From assembly GCA_002448715.1 (NCBI GenBank), contig DJZU01000022.1, positions 1 through 44,448 on the forward strand: a DNA stretch of 44,448 bases. Reading direction: 5' to 3'. Under the pieces are notes generated by a model. That model was not told where the DNA came from. It worked only from the letters and a program-made list of their open reading frames with translations, and made no database searches. Both the position numbers and the translations under genes were made by a program. The DNA is from Candidatus Neomicrothrix sp. UBA6944 (GTDB taxonomy: Bacteria > Actinomycetota > Acidimicrobiia > Acidimicrobiales > Poriferisodalaceae). Every line of letters starts with the position of its first letter. Positions within the stretch are counted from its first letter, which is position 1. Positions 33,810 to 42,688 of this stretch are shown here, in pieces.

Positions 33810-34388
33810 ATGACTGAAAGCAGATGGAGCCGTCGAAGTGATGTCCTCCGAGGACAGGATTACGACCAAAGATGGGATCGCATGGCGGCCTCAGGTCAAA
33901 ATGTTCATGGAGAAGTTGACTTCTTGCTGAGCTACCAGCCCGAATCAGTCCTTGATGCGGGATGTGGAACCGGGCGGATCGCAATTGAACTCAACCGACG
34001 CGGCATTCATTCGGTCGGAGTTGACCTTGATAGACAGATGTTAGAAGAGGCCCAGCGCAAAGCGCCACACATGGTTTGGTGCAATGAAGATTTACGAGAC
34101 CTAGAACTGAAAAGTACTTTCGATATCGTTGTTCTCGCAGGAAACGTAATGATCTTTCTTGAGCCCGGATCTGAGTTGCAAGTCATGCAACGACTGGTCC
34201 GCCATGTGAATAACGGCGGCCTGTTAATTTCGGGTTTCTCGCTACAGCCCGAAGTTCTCTCTTTGAGCCGCTATGACGAACTGGTGCAGCACTTCGGACT
34301 TTCTCTGGCGGGCCGATGGGGTACTTGGCAGCGCGATCCCTTTGACGGTGGAACGTATGCTGTTTCCGTTCACCGAAAAACCAACTAG
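33810..34388 (+). CDS. SAM-dependent class I methyltransferase
   Basis: This 192-residue methyltransferase has the SAM-binding motif I LDAGCGTGRIAIEL, motif II acidic residue in VGVDLDRQML, and the motif-IV-like DIVVLAGNVMIFL. Substrate unknown. The small domain may act on small molecules. It begins eight bases after the enoyl-CoA hydratase gene, in the same orientation, and ends five bases from a convergent small gene. A pathway link to the hydratase is not evident. Confidence 0.88.
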   Translation: MTESRWSRRSDVLRGQDYDQRWDRMAASGQNVHGEVDFLLSYQPESVLDAGCGTGRIAIELNRRGIHSVGVDLDRQMLEEAQRKAPHMVWCNEDLRDLELKSTFDIVVLAGNVMIFLEPGSELQVMQRLVRHVNNGGLLISGFSLQPEVLSLSRYDELVQHFGLSLAGRWGTWQRDPFDGGTYAVSVHRKTN

Positions 34389-34393
34389 TTCAG

Positions 34394-34705
34394 CTACTCC
34401 ATTGGAAGGCGAGCTAGTAATTCAATCTTTCGTTCTTCGTACTCATCAAAATCGATTTCGTCATTGTCGAACTTTGCTTGAAGTTCCTCTACGAGCCGTA
34501 GAAGGTCAGCAGCGGATATTTCAAGATCGAGATTGCCGTCCAACTGAGCAGCGTTATCGTCGGTCACGGTCGCCTCTTCTTCCTCGTAGACGAGGGGCCC
34601 GCTCTCTGGGGTCTTGCCCATTCGCTTGGCACGCTTCGCGTCTGCTTTGGCCTTCTTTGCGCGGTCTCGTTGGAGCTTTTCGAACGTTGTGCGGCTTCCT
34701 GCCAT
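34394..34705 (-). CDS. Small charged protein of unknown function
   Basis: This 103-residue protein has no domain I recognise. Residues 1-30 are strongly basic and coiled-coil-like (FEKLQRDRAKKAKADAKRAKRM). A short Pro/Glu-rich linker follows, then an acidic C-terminal part (AADLLRLVEELQAKFDNDEIDFDEYEERK) that resembles a short helical hairpin. It could bind nucleic acid or ribosomes, but nothing shows that. The ATG at 34705 has AGGAG five bases upstream, giving a clear start. A longer frame would add ~20 residues that lack any support. About 180 bases to its right contain no clear gene. Confidence 0.75.
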   Translation of the reverse strand: MAGSRTTFEKLQRDRAKKAKADAKRAKRMGKTPESGPLVYEEEEATVTDDNAAQLDGNLDLEISAADLLRLVEELQAKFDNDEIDFDEYEERKIELLARLPME

Positions 34706-34886
34706 GTCGACTCCTAAAGGCAAACGAATAAAACTGAGGTAGCGCTCGCTAAAAAGCGCCCGCAAATAATGGCTATCAAGTGCAAAGGGGGAGCAATGCA
34801 GCCAGTCAATAAGTGTAGAACACTCATCGTAAGAATTGGTGTTGGTCAGCTAGATCTGGCAGGAGAGAAAGGGCCCCAACCGATTG

Positions 34887-36497
34887 CTATTGGGACCATT
34901 CGAAATCTGCAAATTGATCACGTAAGAGCTTCTTGTCAATTTTCCCCGTTCCGGTATGTGGGATCTCAGAAACTGCCACTACATCGTTAGGCAACCACCA
35001 AGATGCAACGTGAGGTCGAATTGAGTCCAAAATTTCACCAGGGTCGAGATGCTTACCTGATTCGAGAACTACGAGAAGTAGTGGGCGTTCACCCCATTGG
35101 TCGTGAGGCAAGCCGACTGCGGCTGCTTCGACAACTCCTGGTGCACCAACAGCGGCATTTTCCAGTTCGATTGAACTAATCCATTCGCCGCCGCTTTTGA
35201 TGACATCTTTCGCCCTGTCGACGATCGATATGTAGCCCTCGTTGTCCATGGTCGCGACGTCACCGGTTCTCAACCAGGGCCCATCTTCGGCAGGCAGATG
35301 TGTCGAGTCATCTTCTAAGTTGAAATAATTCGCAGCAACCCATGGGCCTCGAGCGAGTAGTTCGCCAGGTGTCATGCCATCACGTTTCACTTCTTGACCA
35401 TCAGCGTCGATCAGTCGGAGCTCGACACCGTATAACTCCCTCCCGGCCATAGCCTGTCGTCGACGTTGTTCCTCGCGGCCCAAACCTTGCACTCTGTGCG
35501 TGAACCTACCCGCCGATCCTTGAGTCATTTCGGTCATGCCCCAAACATGTGAGACAAAGACTCCATAGTCGTCTTCAAGGGTGTCCATAAGTGAACGGGG
35601 TGCGGCTGATCCGCCTACGGCGAGGCGTTTGAGAGAAGGAACGTCAGTGTCGGTGTCTTTTAAATGTTGAACAACAGACAGCCAGATTGTTGGCACGCCC
35701 GCGGAGAACGTCACGTTCTCGGTATTTATGTGTTGGACCAATGCCTCGGGCGAAAGATCGGGTCCCGGTAAGACCAATTTGGAACCGGCCATCGCGGCAG
35801 CGAATGGAATTGCCCAGCCGTTCACATGAAACATGGGTACTGCGAGCAGAATCGACTGACTTGAGTTGACGTCGTGGCCATCGCCGGTGCAGGTAGCCCA
35901 AGTCTGCAAAACAATTGAGCGATGGCTTTGCATGACGCCCTTAGGGTTGCCGGTGGTGCCTGAGGTGTAGCAGAGTGTCGCAGCGCTCCACTCGTCTAAA
36001 AGTGGCCACGCTTGCAGGGAGTCGCTCGCGGCGATGAGTTCCTCATAAGCGACCGCGTTTTCCAATGAGGTCACAGGCAGTTCCTCGGCTAGAACGACCC
36101 ACTGGCGAACAGATGTGGCCTCTGCGGCAATTGCTTCAGCAAGAGGTAAAAAGTCTGGGTCTATGAACACTATTTGGTCTTCCGCGTGGTTAAGAATCCA
36201 TTCAATCTGTTGTGGTCGAAGTCGCGGGTTTATGGTGTGCAGCACAGAACCGATACCCGTGATCGAGTAATAGAGCTCCAGGTGACGGTGGTCGTTCCAG
36301 GCAATAGTGGCGACTCTCTCGCTCGGACCTATCCCCTGTTGAAGCAAGGCTGCGGATAGTCGCATCGATCTCGAACGAATCTCTGCCCAATTAGTCCGAT
36401 GGATAACCCCAGATGAGTCTGTTGCAACAATTTCGGTACTGGAGTGGTTTCGGCCTGCGTAATCAATCAGGCTCGAGATCAACAGTTGACGATCCAT
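34887..36497 (-). CDS. Acyl-CoA synthetase (AMP-forming, long/medium-chain type)
   Basis: This ~536-residue class I ligase has the P-loop CYTSGTTGNPKGVMQSH, the motif WGMTEMTQGS, hinge region WLRTGDVATMDNEGYISIVDRAKDVIKSGGEWISS and the catalytic lysine in HTGTGKIDKKLLRD. The long GREEQRRRQAMAGRELYGVELRLI segment is typical of medium-/long-chain fatty acid CoA ligases. Two starts compete: ATG 36497 (AAGGG six bases before) and ATG 36515 (GAGG five bases before, just after the epoxide hydrolase stop). Both are in frame and differ by six residues. The longer reading to 36707 overlaps the neighbour and is rejected. Confidence 0.9.
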   Translation of the reverse strand: MDRQLLISSLIDYAGRNHSSTEIVATDSSGVIHRTNWAEIRSRSMRLSAALLQQGIGPSERVATIAWNDHRHLELYYSITGIGSVLHTINPRLRPQQIEWILNHAEDQIVFIDPDFLPLAEAIAAEATSVRQWVVLAEELPVTSLENAVAYEELIAASDSLQAWPLLDEWSAATLCYTSGTTGNPKGVMQSHRSIVLQTWATCTGDGHDVNSSQSILLAVPMFHVNGWAIPFAAAMAGSKLVLPGPDLSPEALVQHINTENVTFSAGVPTIWLSVVQHLKDTDTDVPSLKRLAVGGSAAPRSLMDTLEDDYGVFVSHVWGMTEMTQGSAGRFTHRVQGLGREEQRRRQAMAGRELYGVELRLIDADGQEVKRDGMTPGELLARGPWVAANYFNLEDDSTHLPAEDGPWLRTGDVATMDNEGYISIVDRAKDVIKSGGEWISSIELENAAVGAPGVVEAAAVGLPHDQWGERPLLLVVLESGKHLDPGEILDSIRPHVASWWLPNDVVAVSEIPHTGTGKIDKKLLRDQFADFEWSQ

Positions 36498-36522
36498 GTT
36501 TAACCCTTGAAGCATGAAAACC

Positions 36523-37653
36523 TCAACGAATCTGTGCGAAGAAGGAGCGAACGTCTTCGACAAATAAATCTGGCTGCTCGAAAGCAGCGAAATGTCCCCC
36601 CTTGGGCATCTTCGTCCACTGCCGAATATCTGTGTAGATCCCCTCGCTCCACGATCTAACCGGCGGAATGATTTCCTTGGGAAAACAAGCGACACCAGTA
36701 GGTACAAGGACTTGATCGGGTCGCAATGATTTGAAGCTTTCCCAATACAGTCGAGCCGAAGAGGTAGCGGAGCTACTCACCCAATAAAGCATGACATTGT
36801 CGAGCATTTCATCTCTTGTGAGAGCGTCTTCAGGATGTCCTTGGTTGTCGGTCCACGACCAGAATTTTTCGACAATCCAAGCGAGTTGACCGGAGGGAGA
36901 ATCGGTCAGGCCGTAGCCAAGAGTTTGAGGACGTGTGCCCTGCTGGGTTGAATAGCCGGAGTCCCAGTCTCTGTAGTAATTAGCTGCCTCTAATGCAGCT
37001 GCTTCCTCTTCTGTTGGGGGCTGGTCTTTCGGCCGCTTACCGCGCATCACCATATTGAGGTGAATGCCAAGGCAGTTCTCAGGGTGTCGTCCACCAAGCG
37101 CGGTTGTAATAGCAGACCCCCAGTCACCACCTTGAGCCCCAAAGCGTTCGTAACCGAGTCCAAGCATGAGCTCAGCAAACACATCAGCCATCTTCTCCAC
37201 GCCCCATCCCGCGGTAGGAGGTTTGCCACTCAAGCCATATCCGGGAAGAGAAGGACAAACCACATGGAACGCATCTTCTGCATTGCCCCCGTGGCTGGTT
37301 GGATCCGAGAGTGGGCCAATGACCTTTTGGAACTCAACTATCGAGCCTGGCCAACCGTGGGAAAGAATTAACGGAGTGGCCTCCTCGTGCGGGGACCGAT
37401 GATGAATGAAATGGATATCGCACTCGTCAATCGTCGTAACGAATTGGTCGAACCGATTCAGGTGTTGCTCACGCTCGCGCCAGTTGTATGTGTTTAACCA
37501 GTAGTTGCACATGTCTTGCACATAGCTCAGGGGTATTCCTTGTGACCAATCCTCGACCAGTTCTTTCTCCGGCCAACGCACCTTCTTGAGGCGTTCGTGA
37601 AGGTCATCCAAAGTTTCATCAGAGACGTGAATCTCGTAAGGCTGTATATCCAT
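36523..37653 (-). CDS. Epoxide hydrolase (EH1/EphA-type, with EHN N-terminal domain)
   Basis: This 376-residue epoxide hydrolase has the N-terminal lid region (residues 1-90, HLNRFDQFVTTI). The oxyanion motif HGWPGS is at 99-104, nucleophile D177 is in FGAQGGDWGSAI, and the catalytic His is in PKGGHFAAFEQPD (H354). It would open an epoxide to a diol. Substrate unknown. Such enzymes are common in actinobacteria that degrade aromatic or terpenoid compounds. It is likely cotranscribed with the downstream acyl-CoA ligase. The next gene on this strand upstream is the double CoA-transferase. Confidence 0.9.
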   Translation of the reverse strand: MDIQPYEIHVSDETLDDLHERLKKVRWPEKELVEDWSQGIPLSYVQDMCNYWLNTYNWREREQHLNRFDQFVTTIDECDIHFIHHRSPHEEATPLILSHGWPGSIVEFQKVIGPLSDPTSHGGNAEDAFHVVCPSLPGYGLSGKPPTAGWGVEKMADVFAELMLGLGYERFGAQGGDWGSAITTALGGRHPENCLGIHLNMVMRGKRPKDQPPTEEEAAALEAANYYRDWDSGYSTQQGTRPQTLGYGLTDSPSGQLAWIVEKFWSWTDNQGHPEDALTRDEMLDNVMLYWVSSSATSSARLYWESFKSLRPDQVLVPTGVACFPKEIIPPVRSWSEGIYTDIRQWTKMPKGGHFAAFEQPDLFVEDVRSFFAQIR

Positions 37654-37751
37654 GACAACAAGTTATCGCTGTGTTTGAGGTGACTTAAATCCAGCGCACT
37701 TTTTCGACGTCAGCTGACCTCAAATGAGTAGTCCGAATTCGACGAGCCGTA

Positions 37752-40037
37752 TCACTTATAGATCAACCCGAGCTCTGCTGGAGGCGGCAAAGTTCCTCCC
37801 ACATGGCCAGCCTGCCGCAGCGACATTATGGAAGAGTCATCTAACTGTCCTACCGTGCGCAGTATTTCATCGGTGTCTTGATCGAAAAGAGGGGCGTGGC
37901 TCCTTGGGATGGGGCGTGTCCCGTCAACGACAAAGGGCGAAGCAAGATGTCGCATCGGCCCTGTTACTGGATGATCAACTACATCAAGATGTGAAGAAAT
38001 AGGAGCTTCGTTTGGGGCGCTCCATGGATCTAAACAGATTTGGGCCTTACCGCCAGCGAGCTTGACGGCCTTCGCCAACTCTTTAGCAGTTAATTGATGA
38101 GCATCTCTCAATGCATCTTTAACGGTGCCTTCCGCAGATTTTGGCGCAACTACGGCGACCCAGCTATCTGTCGTTGAAATGAAGTCAGCGAAATCGTGGC
38201 CAGGCTCTCGATTTCCGAGCCGGCCGATATCCCTACCATGCACCGAGGCGAGAACAATCGCTTCACCGGAGTGCTGCCACATGGCCTCATGCTGACTGAG
38301 GTCGATTTCCATTCCTTGACCCGTCTGGTCGGCGTGAAAAACCCCAGCGAGAAAAGCATTTGCGGCGTGAATCCCAGCTGTCGGATCCGGAAAATAGATA
38401 TTGGATACTCGAGCCGTTTCGTGTTCATAGCCCTGACGATGAGCAACTCCACCCATGGCCTCGATGATCGATCCATAGCCGACCGCGTCGCTGTAAGGTC
38501 CGTCTACTCCGAAGGCTGGCATGCGAACCACCACGAATTTGGGATTGACTTGCTTGATCGTGTCGAAATCGAGACCTAGCTGGGGTAGCACATGAGCTGA
38601 AAAATTTGCTACGAGTCCGTCAGAGTTGGCTACCAAAGACAGAAACGCTTCTCTGCCTTCAGCCGCATTGAGATTGATAACACAATCCTTCTTGCCCTTA
38701 TTCACCGCGTTGAATAGTCCACCGGCTTCATAGAACCGGTTGTCGTGAACCAGGCCCTCTTGTCCTGGGCGCATGCCATGGTCGTATGGTCTTTGGGTTC
38801 TGAAACCATCAAATGGGGCAGTCGATTCGATCTTGATCACTTCAACACCAAGAGGAGAAAGGACATTGCCGACGTAGGGCCCCGCCCAAGAAATAGTCAT
38901 TTCGATTAGGCGAAGCTCCGAAAACGGTCGAAGACTCAAAGGGACCCGTTGGTCGCGAGTAGGTACTGGGTCCGAGGCCTGCGGCCGAACCGTTTGATCA
39001 GAAACAGGCAGACCCGGAGCCCTAAACGGGCGCACAGGACCGACCACAGCGCCGTTTGGGGTGTCTATCGTTCCCAAATATTCTCGCGCCGACAGGTGCG
39101 GATCGGAAAGAGCGTCTAGCGGTGTCATCACCATTCCACCCGCCCAAGGTGAAGTAAGAGCCAACTCAAAAATCTCCCGCTTTTCTCGCTCGAGATACCA
39201 GGGGGCTATTTGATCCCAGATCATCGGAATGTGGTGACGCCTCGTGAGTCTATTTTTTAAGTCCGAATCCTCTGCCCATTCGGGCAAACCGTAGAAGAGG
39301 CATTGCATTTCCCAATCAATTGGTCGAATTGACCCAGGGGCAAAGTGACCATCTTTACATTTGATCGCTCCAGAAGGGAAAGCTGTTGGTGGGTGAGGGC
39401 CGACTCTCTCTCGGGCCCTCTGGCAATGCAATGCATCGCCGTAACAGAGTTCGGTAGCGGTGAGTAAAGCACCCAGCCATGAAACATCAATATGTGAAGC
39501 GTCAACCCTTCCGATCAGTTGAACCATTGCCGCCGCAAGCCCCCCGGCAACATATTGACTTTGCCAGCCTGGCAACCTGAGAGGGGGTAAACCATCATCG
39601 CCATTGAAGCCGAGGAACCCAGTTGCCGTCTGAACTAAGAGTTCGTCAGCCATAGACCCCGGATCTTGGGCATCTGCACCCCAAGCCGTCGTCGTTACTA
39701 GACGAGTGTCGTGAGAACGAAGGCGATTCGGATCCCATCTTGTTTCCTGTAGGTCTGCAAGCACGTCTCCCGACAGAACGATATGAGCCCAGGAAGGTTC
39801 GATTTCATCGGGGTCCACATTCAACTTGCCTGCGTTCAAGTGGATGAACAGAGGGCTAAGTTCACCACTGGATAAAGGAACATCATCGATAGGTTGCGTC
39901 CTGGCGGGATCGCCATCCTCGGGTTCTATCTTGACGACGCTAGCTCCCAAGCTGGCCAGAAGTCTCCCGGCATAAGGGCCAGAGACCCCAGTAGCGGTTT
40001 CGATGACTTGAAGACCGTGGAGGGGAGCTTGAGGCAT
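37752..40037 (-). CDS. Two-module CaiB/BaiF family III CoA-transferase (internal fusion, first module probably inactive)
   Basis: The 761-residue protein contains two family III CoA-transferase modules, about residues 1-365 and 375-761. Each begins with its own opening motif (VIETATGVSGPYAGRLLASLG and LRLIEMTISWAGPYVGNVL). The second module keeps the nucleophilic Asp: D551 in YFPDPTAGIHAAN. In the first, the aligned site is Q161 in GWQSQYVAGGLAA, so it lacks the Asp and may have a structural role or bind CoA only. The active half would transfer CoA between acids, or work as a racemase-like enzyme. Family members usually form interlocked dimers, so a fused chain could mimic one dimer. It is next to a luciferase-like oxidoreductase, with 40 bases between the genes. 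Confidence 0.88.
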   Translation of the reverse strand: MPQAPLHGLQVIETATGVSGPYAGRLLASLGASVVKIEPEDGDPARTQPIDDVPLSSGELSPLFIHLNAGKLNVDPDEIEPSWAHIVLSGDVLADLQETRWDPNRLRSHDTRLVTTTAWGADAQDPGSMADELLVQTATGFLGFNGDDGLPPLRLPGWQSQYVAGGLAAAMVQLIGRVDASHIDVSWLGALLTATELCYGDALHCQRARERVGPHPPTAFPSGAIKCKDGHFAPGSIRPIDWEMQCLFYGLPEWAEDSDLKNRLTRRHHIPMIWDQIAPWYLEREKREIFELALTSPWAGGMVMTPLDALSDPHLSAREYLGTIDTPNGAVVGPVRPFRAPGLPVSDQTVRPQASDPVPTRDQRVPLSLRPFSELRLIEMTISWAGPYVGNVLSPLGVEVIKIESTAPFDGFRTQRPYDHGMRPGQEGLVHDNRFYEAGGLFNAVNKGKKDCVINLNAAEGREAFLSLVANSDGLVANFSAHVLPQLGLDFDTIKQVNPKFVVVRMPAFGVDGPYSDAVGYGSIIEAMGGVAHRQGYEHETARVSNIYFPDPTAGIHAANAFLAGVFHADQTGQGMEIDLSQHEAMWQHSGEAIVLASVHGRDIGRLGNREPGHDFADFISTTDSWVAVVAPKSAEGTVKDALRDAHQLTAKELAKAVKLAGGKAQICLDPWSAPNEAPISSHLDVVDHPVTGPMRHLASPFVVDGTRPIPRSHAPLFDQDTDEILRTVGQLDDSSIMSLRQAGHVGGTLPPPAELGLIYK

Positions 40038-40077
40038 AGCTACAGCATGTCGCGCCGGAAAATCTTTCGCTCAACAA

Positions 40078-41289
40078 CTAAGAGTTTTCTGCAGCGTTAT
40101 TCTTTCCTTGGTTAGCGGTTACTTTCAAAGCGTCAGCTGCCTTTTCGTTTGACATGATCTTGTCAAGGATGGCTTCACCTGCTCGATTAAACGCTGCCCG
40201 CTCCGTGGATACAAACTCCTGAGATTCTCGCAGTTTCGTCGTGTAGCCGTTGATCTCCGGAATGACATAACGAGCTACTAGGTCCCAACTATTGGCAGTA
40301 TCGCGAGGGTTTGCCCAGTCGTGCACGAAACCAATAGCCGTGCCGAAACCTCCAGTCAGTTCAGACATCTCTCTAATAAAAGCAACCAAGTCATCAGGGG
40401 TGCCCACTACTGCTGATTGAACGACACCCTTAGCTGCCCCTCCGCAGACCGCTTCCAAGGCTTCGTCGGGGTCGCCATAGGCAACGGTGCCGGGGCGCTG
40501 AAGTGTTCCTACTATGTATTCGTTGTGCCATCGCTGGAGACCTTCCCGTGCTTGGCTTCTAGCTAAATCCTTGCTCTCAGCCAAGTGCCAATTAAGCAAC
40601 ACTCGCCAATCGGAGCGATCGACTGCAGAACCAAACTTGGTAGCAGCGTCCTCAGCGAATCCCCACTGAGTACCGAGGGCGGTTATCCCTTCCGCTGCCA
40701 TCGAACCAATTGACAGAACACCAATGCCATACTTACCCGCCAAGGTCATACCTGAGGGTGAAACCATTGACGCTGTTGCAGCTGGAATCTGCTCCTGTAC
40801 TGGTAGCAACTGCAATTGCGCATCTTTCATCGTGAACCAATCGGTTTCGTACGAAAAGCGAGGGTCCCCGCGAAGAAGGCGCAAAATAACCCCGAGAGCT
40901 TCATCTTGACGATCGCGCAGAAGCATCGGATCGATGTCAAAGGTATGGGCATCGGAAGGTAGAGCTCCGGGTCCTGTTCCAAAAATAACTCGACCCGCGG
41001 TCATGTGGTCAAGCTGCACGATCCGCTGGGCCACGTTAAATGGATGGTGATATGGAAGCGAGATCACTCCGGTTCCGAGTTTGATGCGCGATGTGCGCTC
41101 GCCAGCGGCTGCTAGGAACATTTCGGGACTCGCGATCATCTCCCAACCCGATGAGTGGTGTTCTCCACACCAAAACTCATCAAATCCAAGGCTCTCGAGT
41201 TGCGCTACAAGATCAAGATCGCGCCGAAACTGGAGCATCGGGTTCTCACCAACTGGGTGATGCGGGGCTAAGAAAGCTCCAAATTTCAT
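40078..41289 (-). CDS. Luciferase-like (LLM class) flavin/F420 oxidoreductase
   Basis: This 403-residue long LLM-family protein has MKFGAFLAPHHP, LVAQLESLGFDEFWCGEHHSSG, IKLGTGVISLPYHHPFNVAQ and LDHMTAGRVIFGTGPGALPSDA. These fit bacterial luciferase-type or F420-dependent monooxygenases of the larger subgroup. The last ~60 residues are charged and not conserved-looking. It would oxidise an unknown substrate with flavin or F420. The gene sits just ahead of the CoA-transferase on the same strand. Confidence 0.85.
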   Translation of the reverse strand: MKFGAFLAPHHPVGENPMLQFRRDLDLVAQLESLGFDEFWCGEHHSSGWEMIASPEMFLAAAGERTSRIKLGTGVISLPYHHPFNVAQRIVQLDHMTAGRVIFGTGPGALPSDAHTFDIDPMLLRDRQDEALGVILRLLRGDPRFSYETDWFTMKDAQLQLLPVQEQIPAATASMVSPSGMTLAGKYGIGVLSIGSMAAEGITALGTQWGFAEDAATKFGSAVDRSDWRVLLNWHLAESKDLARSQAREGLQRWHNEYIVGTLQRPGTVAYGDPDEALEAVCGGAAKGVVQSAVVGTPDDLVAFIREMSELTGGFGTAIGFVHDWANPRDTANSWDLVARYVIPEINGYTTKLRESQEFVSTERAAFNRAGEAILDKIMSNEKAADALKVTANQGKNNAAENS

Positions 41290-41411
41290 TATGCGAACCG
41301 CCTTGCTTAACTAATCGAGCCGGCTAACAGCGACTCAGTTTCCTCAGAAGATGAATTTACCGGCTAGTTGACGGAAGGGGAGTGGACCTCCAAGCGCGAC
41401 TCGCAGAGCGG

Positions 41412-41624
41412 TCACTCTTGAGTCGGGCTGTCGTTATCACCCCAAGTTTGCGGTGGACCAAAGCGAGTCTCGTTCCAAACGTTTAACGCCGTCGACAACG
41501 CGAAGCCAATGAACATGCCAAACCCAGTGAAAATCACTGGGATGCTTTTCATTAGTATGCCTAACCACGAAATAGCTACTCCAACTGCCATAAACCACGC
41601 CGGTTCAATGGGTCGATTTAGCAT
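41412..41624 (-). CDS. Small two-helix membrane protein, unknown
   Basis: This 70-residue protein has two hydrophobic helices (AWFMAVGVAISWLGILM and SIPVIFTGFGMFIGFAL) and a hydrophilic C-terminus. It has no motif I recognise. It sits alone between two luciferase-like genes in a gene-poor patch. The ATG lies at the end of a divergent ~155-base gap. Its small size, lack of homology by eye and modest upstream signal keep confidence moderate. Confidence 0.55.
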   Translation of the reverse strand: MLNRPIEPAWFMAVGVAISWLGILMKSIPVIFTGFGMFIGFALSTALNVWNETRFGPPQTWGDNDSPTQE

Positions 41625-41779
41625 TAGCCCTCCCTAGTAAGACAAAATTTACAAGATCGAGATTGACCCGCATCGGGGATTTCTCCGCCCGCTACCAATC
41701 AACGGTCTGGCAAGGTTTTAGCAGGATGTCGATATTGTCAACACCACAGTGAACAGATGTTGACCATAGAGGAGCTGCA

Positions 41780-42649
41780 ATGGACCACTCTCAATCTTCA
41801 ATCGGCGTGATGTTTAACACCGATCGGATGTCAGGCAGAGCGCTTCAAGACTTTGCTTCAGAGATCGAAACGATCGGAGTCAACACTCTGTGGCTACCAG
41901 AGCTGTTCGGCCGAGAACCATTCTCCACAGCTGGTTACGTTCTGGCCTCGACTAGCCAGCTCAGAGTGGCAACAGGCATAGCCAACGTATATGCCCGGGA
42001 TGCGGTCGCAGCCGCAGCCGGCGCTCGAACCTTGGCGGAATTCTCCGCAGGCCGATTTATTTTAGGACTGGGCGTATCGAACGCCGGACTGGCGCAGGCG
42101 CGAGGGCACCAATGGGAGCCCCCAGTTGAAAAGCTAAGAGGCTACGTCGCTGCGGTTCGCTCAGCCGAAATCGCTGTGCCCGGAGATCACGAACTGGAAA
42201 TCCACGTGGCGGCTCATGGCCCGAAAATGCTGACTGCCCTAGCGAACTCGGTTGATGGTGTTAGTACCTTCCTGCAGACACCACAACACACTGCAGAAAC
42301 CAGAAATCAGATCCCCGCCACAACCGCACTAAATGTGACGTTGATGTGTCTGCCCAGCGAGGACCCTCAAGAGGCCAGAGCATTGGGTAGACGAGCGCTA
42401 GCTTTCTATGTCGGGCTTGACTATTACCATCGGGCTTGGCGCAAGCTCGGATTCAACGACGACGATTTCACTGACGGCGGAAGCGATAGGTTGATCGATT
42501 CACTGGTGGCGTGGGGCGATTCCTCGCGAATTGCATCGCGTCTGGATGAACATCGCGACGCCGGAGCCACCGAGATAGTCGTTATCCCTTTGAACCCAGG
42601 TGGAGGAGCGGAACCACATCTGCAACTTCTTGAAGCGCTCACTCAATAA
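41780..42649 (+). CDS. LLM class F420-dependent oxidoreductase (TIGR03620-like)
   Basis: This 289-residue TIM-barrel protein of the luciferase-like family has GVMFNTDRMSG, LWLPELFGREPFSTAGYVLA, LRVATGIANVYARDAVAAAAGARTL and AGRFILGLGVSNAGLAQARGHQW. Substrate unknown. GAGGAG lies about eight bases before the ATG. It is followed by a HisC-type aminotransferase after 39 bases in the same direction. Confidence 0.88.
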   Translation: MDHSQSSIGVMFNTDRMSGRALQDFASEIETIGVNTLWLPELFGREPFSTAGYVLASTSQLRVATGIANVYARDAVAAAAGARTLAEFSAGRFILGLGVSNAGLAQARGHQWEPPVEKLRGYVAAVRSAEIAVPGDHELEIHVAAHGPKMLTALANSVDGVSTFLQTPQHTAETRNQIPATTALNVTLMCLPSEDPQEARALGRRALAFYVGLDYYHRAWRKLGFNDDDFTDGGSDRLIDSLVAWGDSSRIASRLDEHRDAGATEIVVIPLNPGGGAEPHLQLLEALTQ

Positions 42650-42688
42650 ACACGTAGGCTGTCACGGATTAATCGGGAAGGACTTCTG

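Noticed and set aside
34870..34910. Terminator-like repeat at the end of the acyl-CoA ligase gene
   Set aside because: A CCCAA/TTGGG stem is visible, but its loop is long and only a weak T-run follows.
34769..34990. Short plus-strand open frame between the small charged protein and the acyl-CoA ligase
   Set aside because: It lacks a ribosome site, overlaps the end of the ligase gene and shows no recognisable protein features.
41412..41414. UGA ending the small membrane protein as a Sec codon
   Set aside because: Translation past the UGA gives only 14 residues to the next stop, with no conserved pattern.
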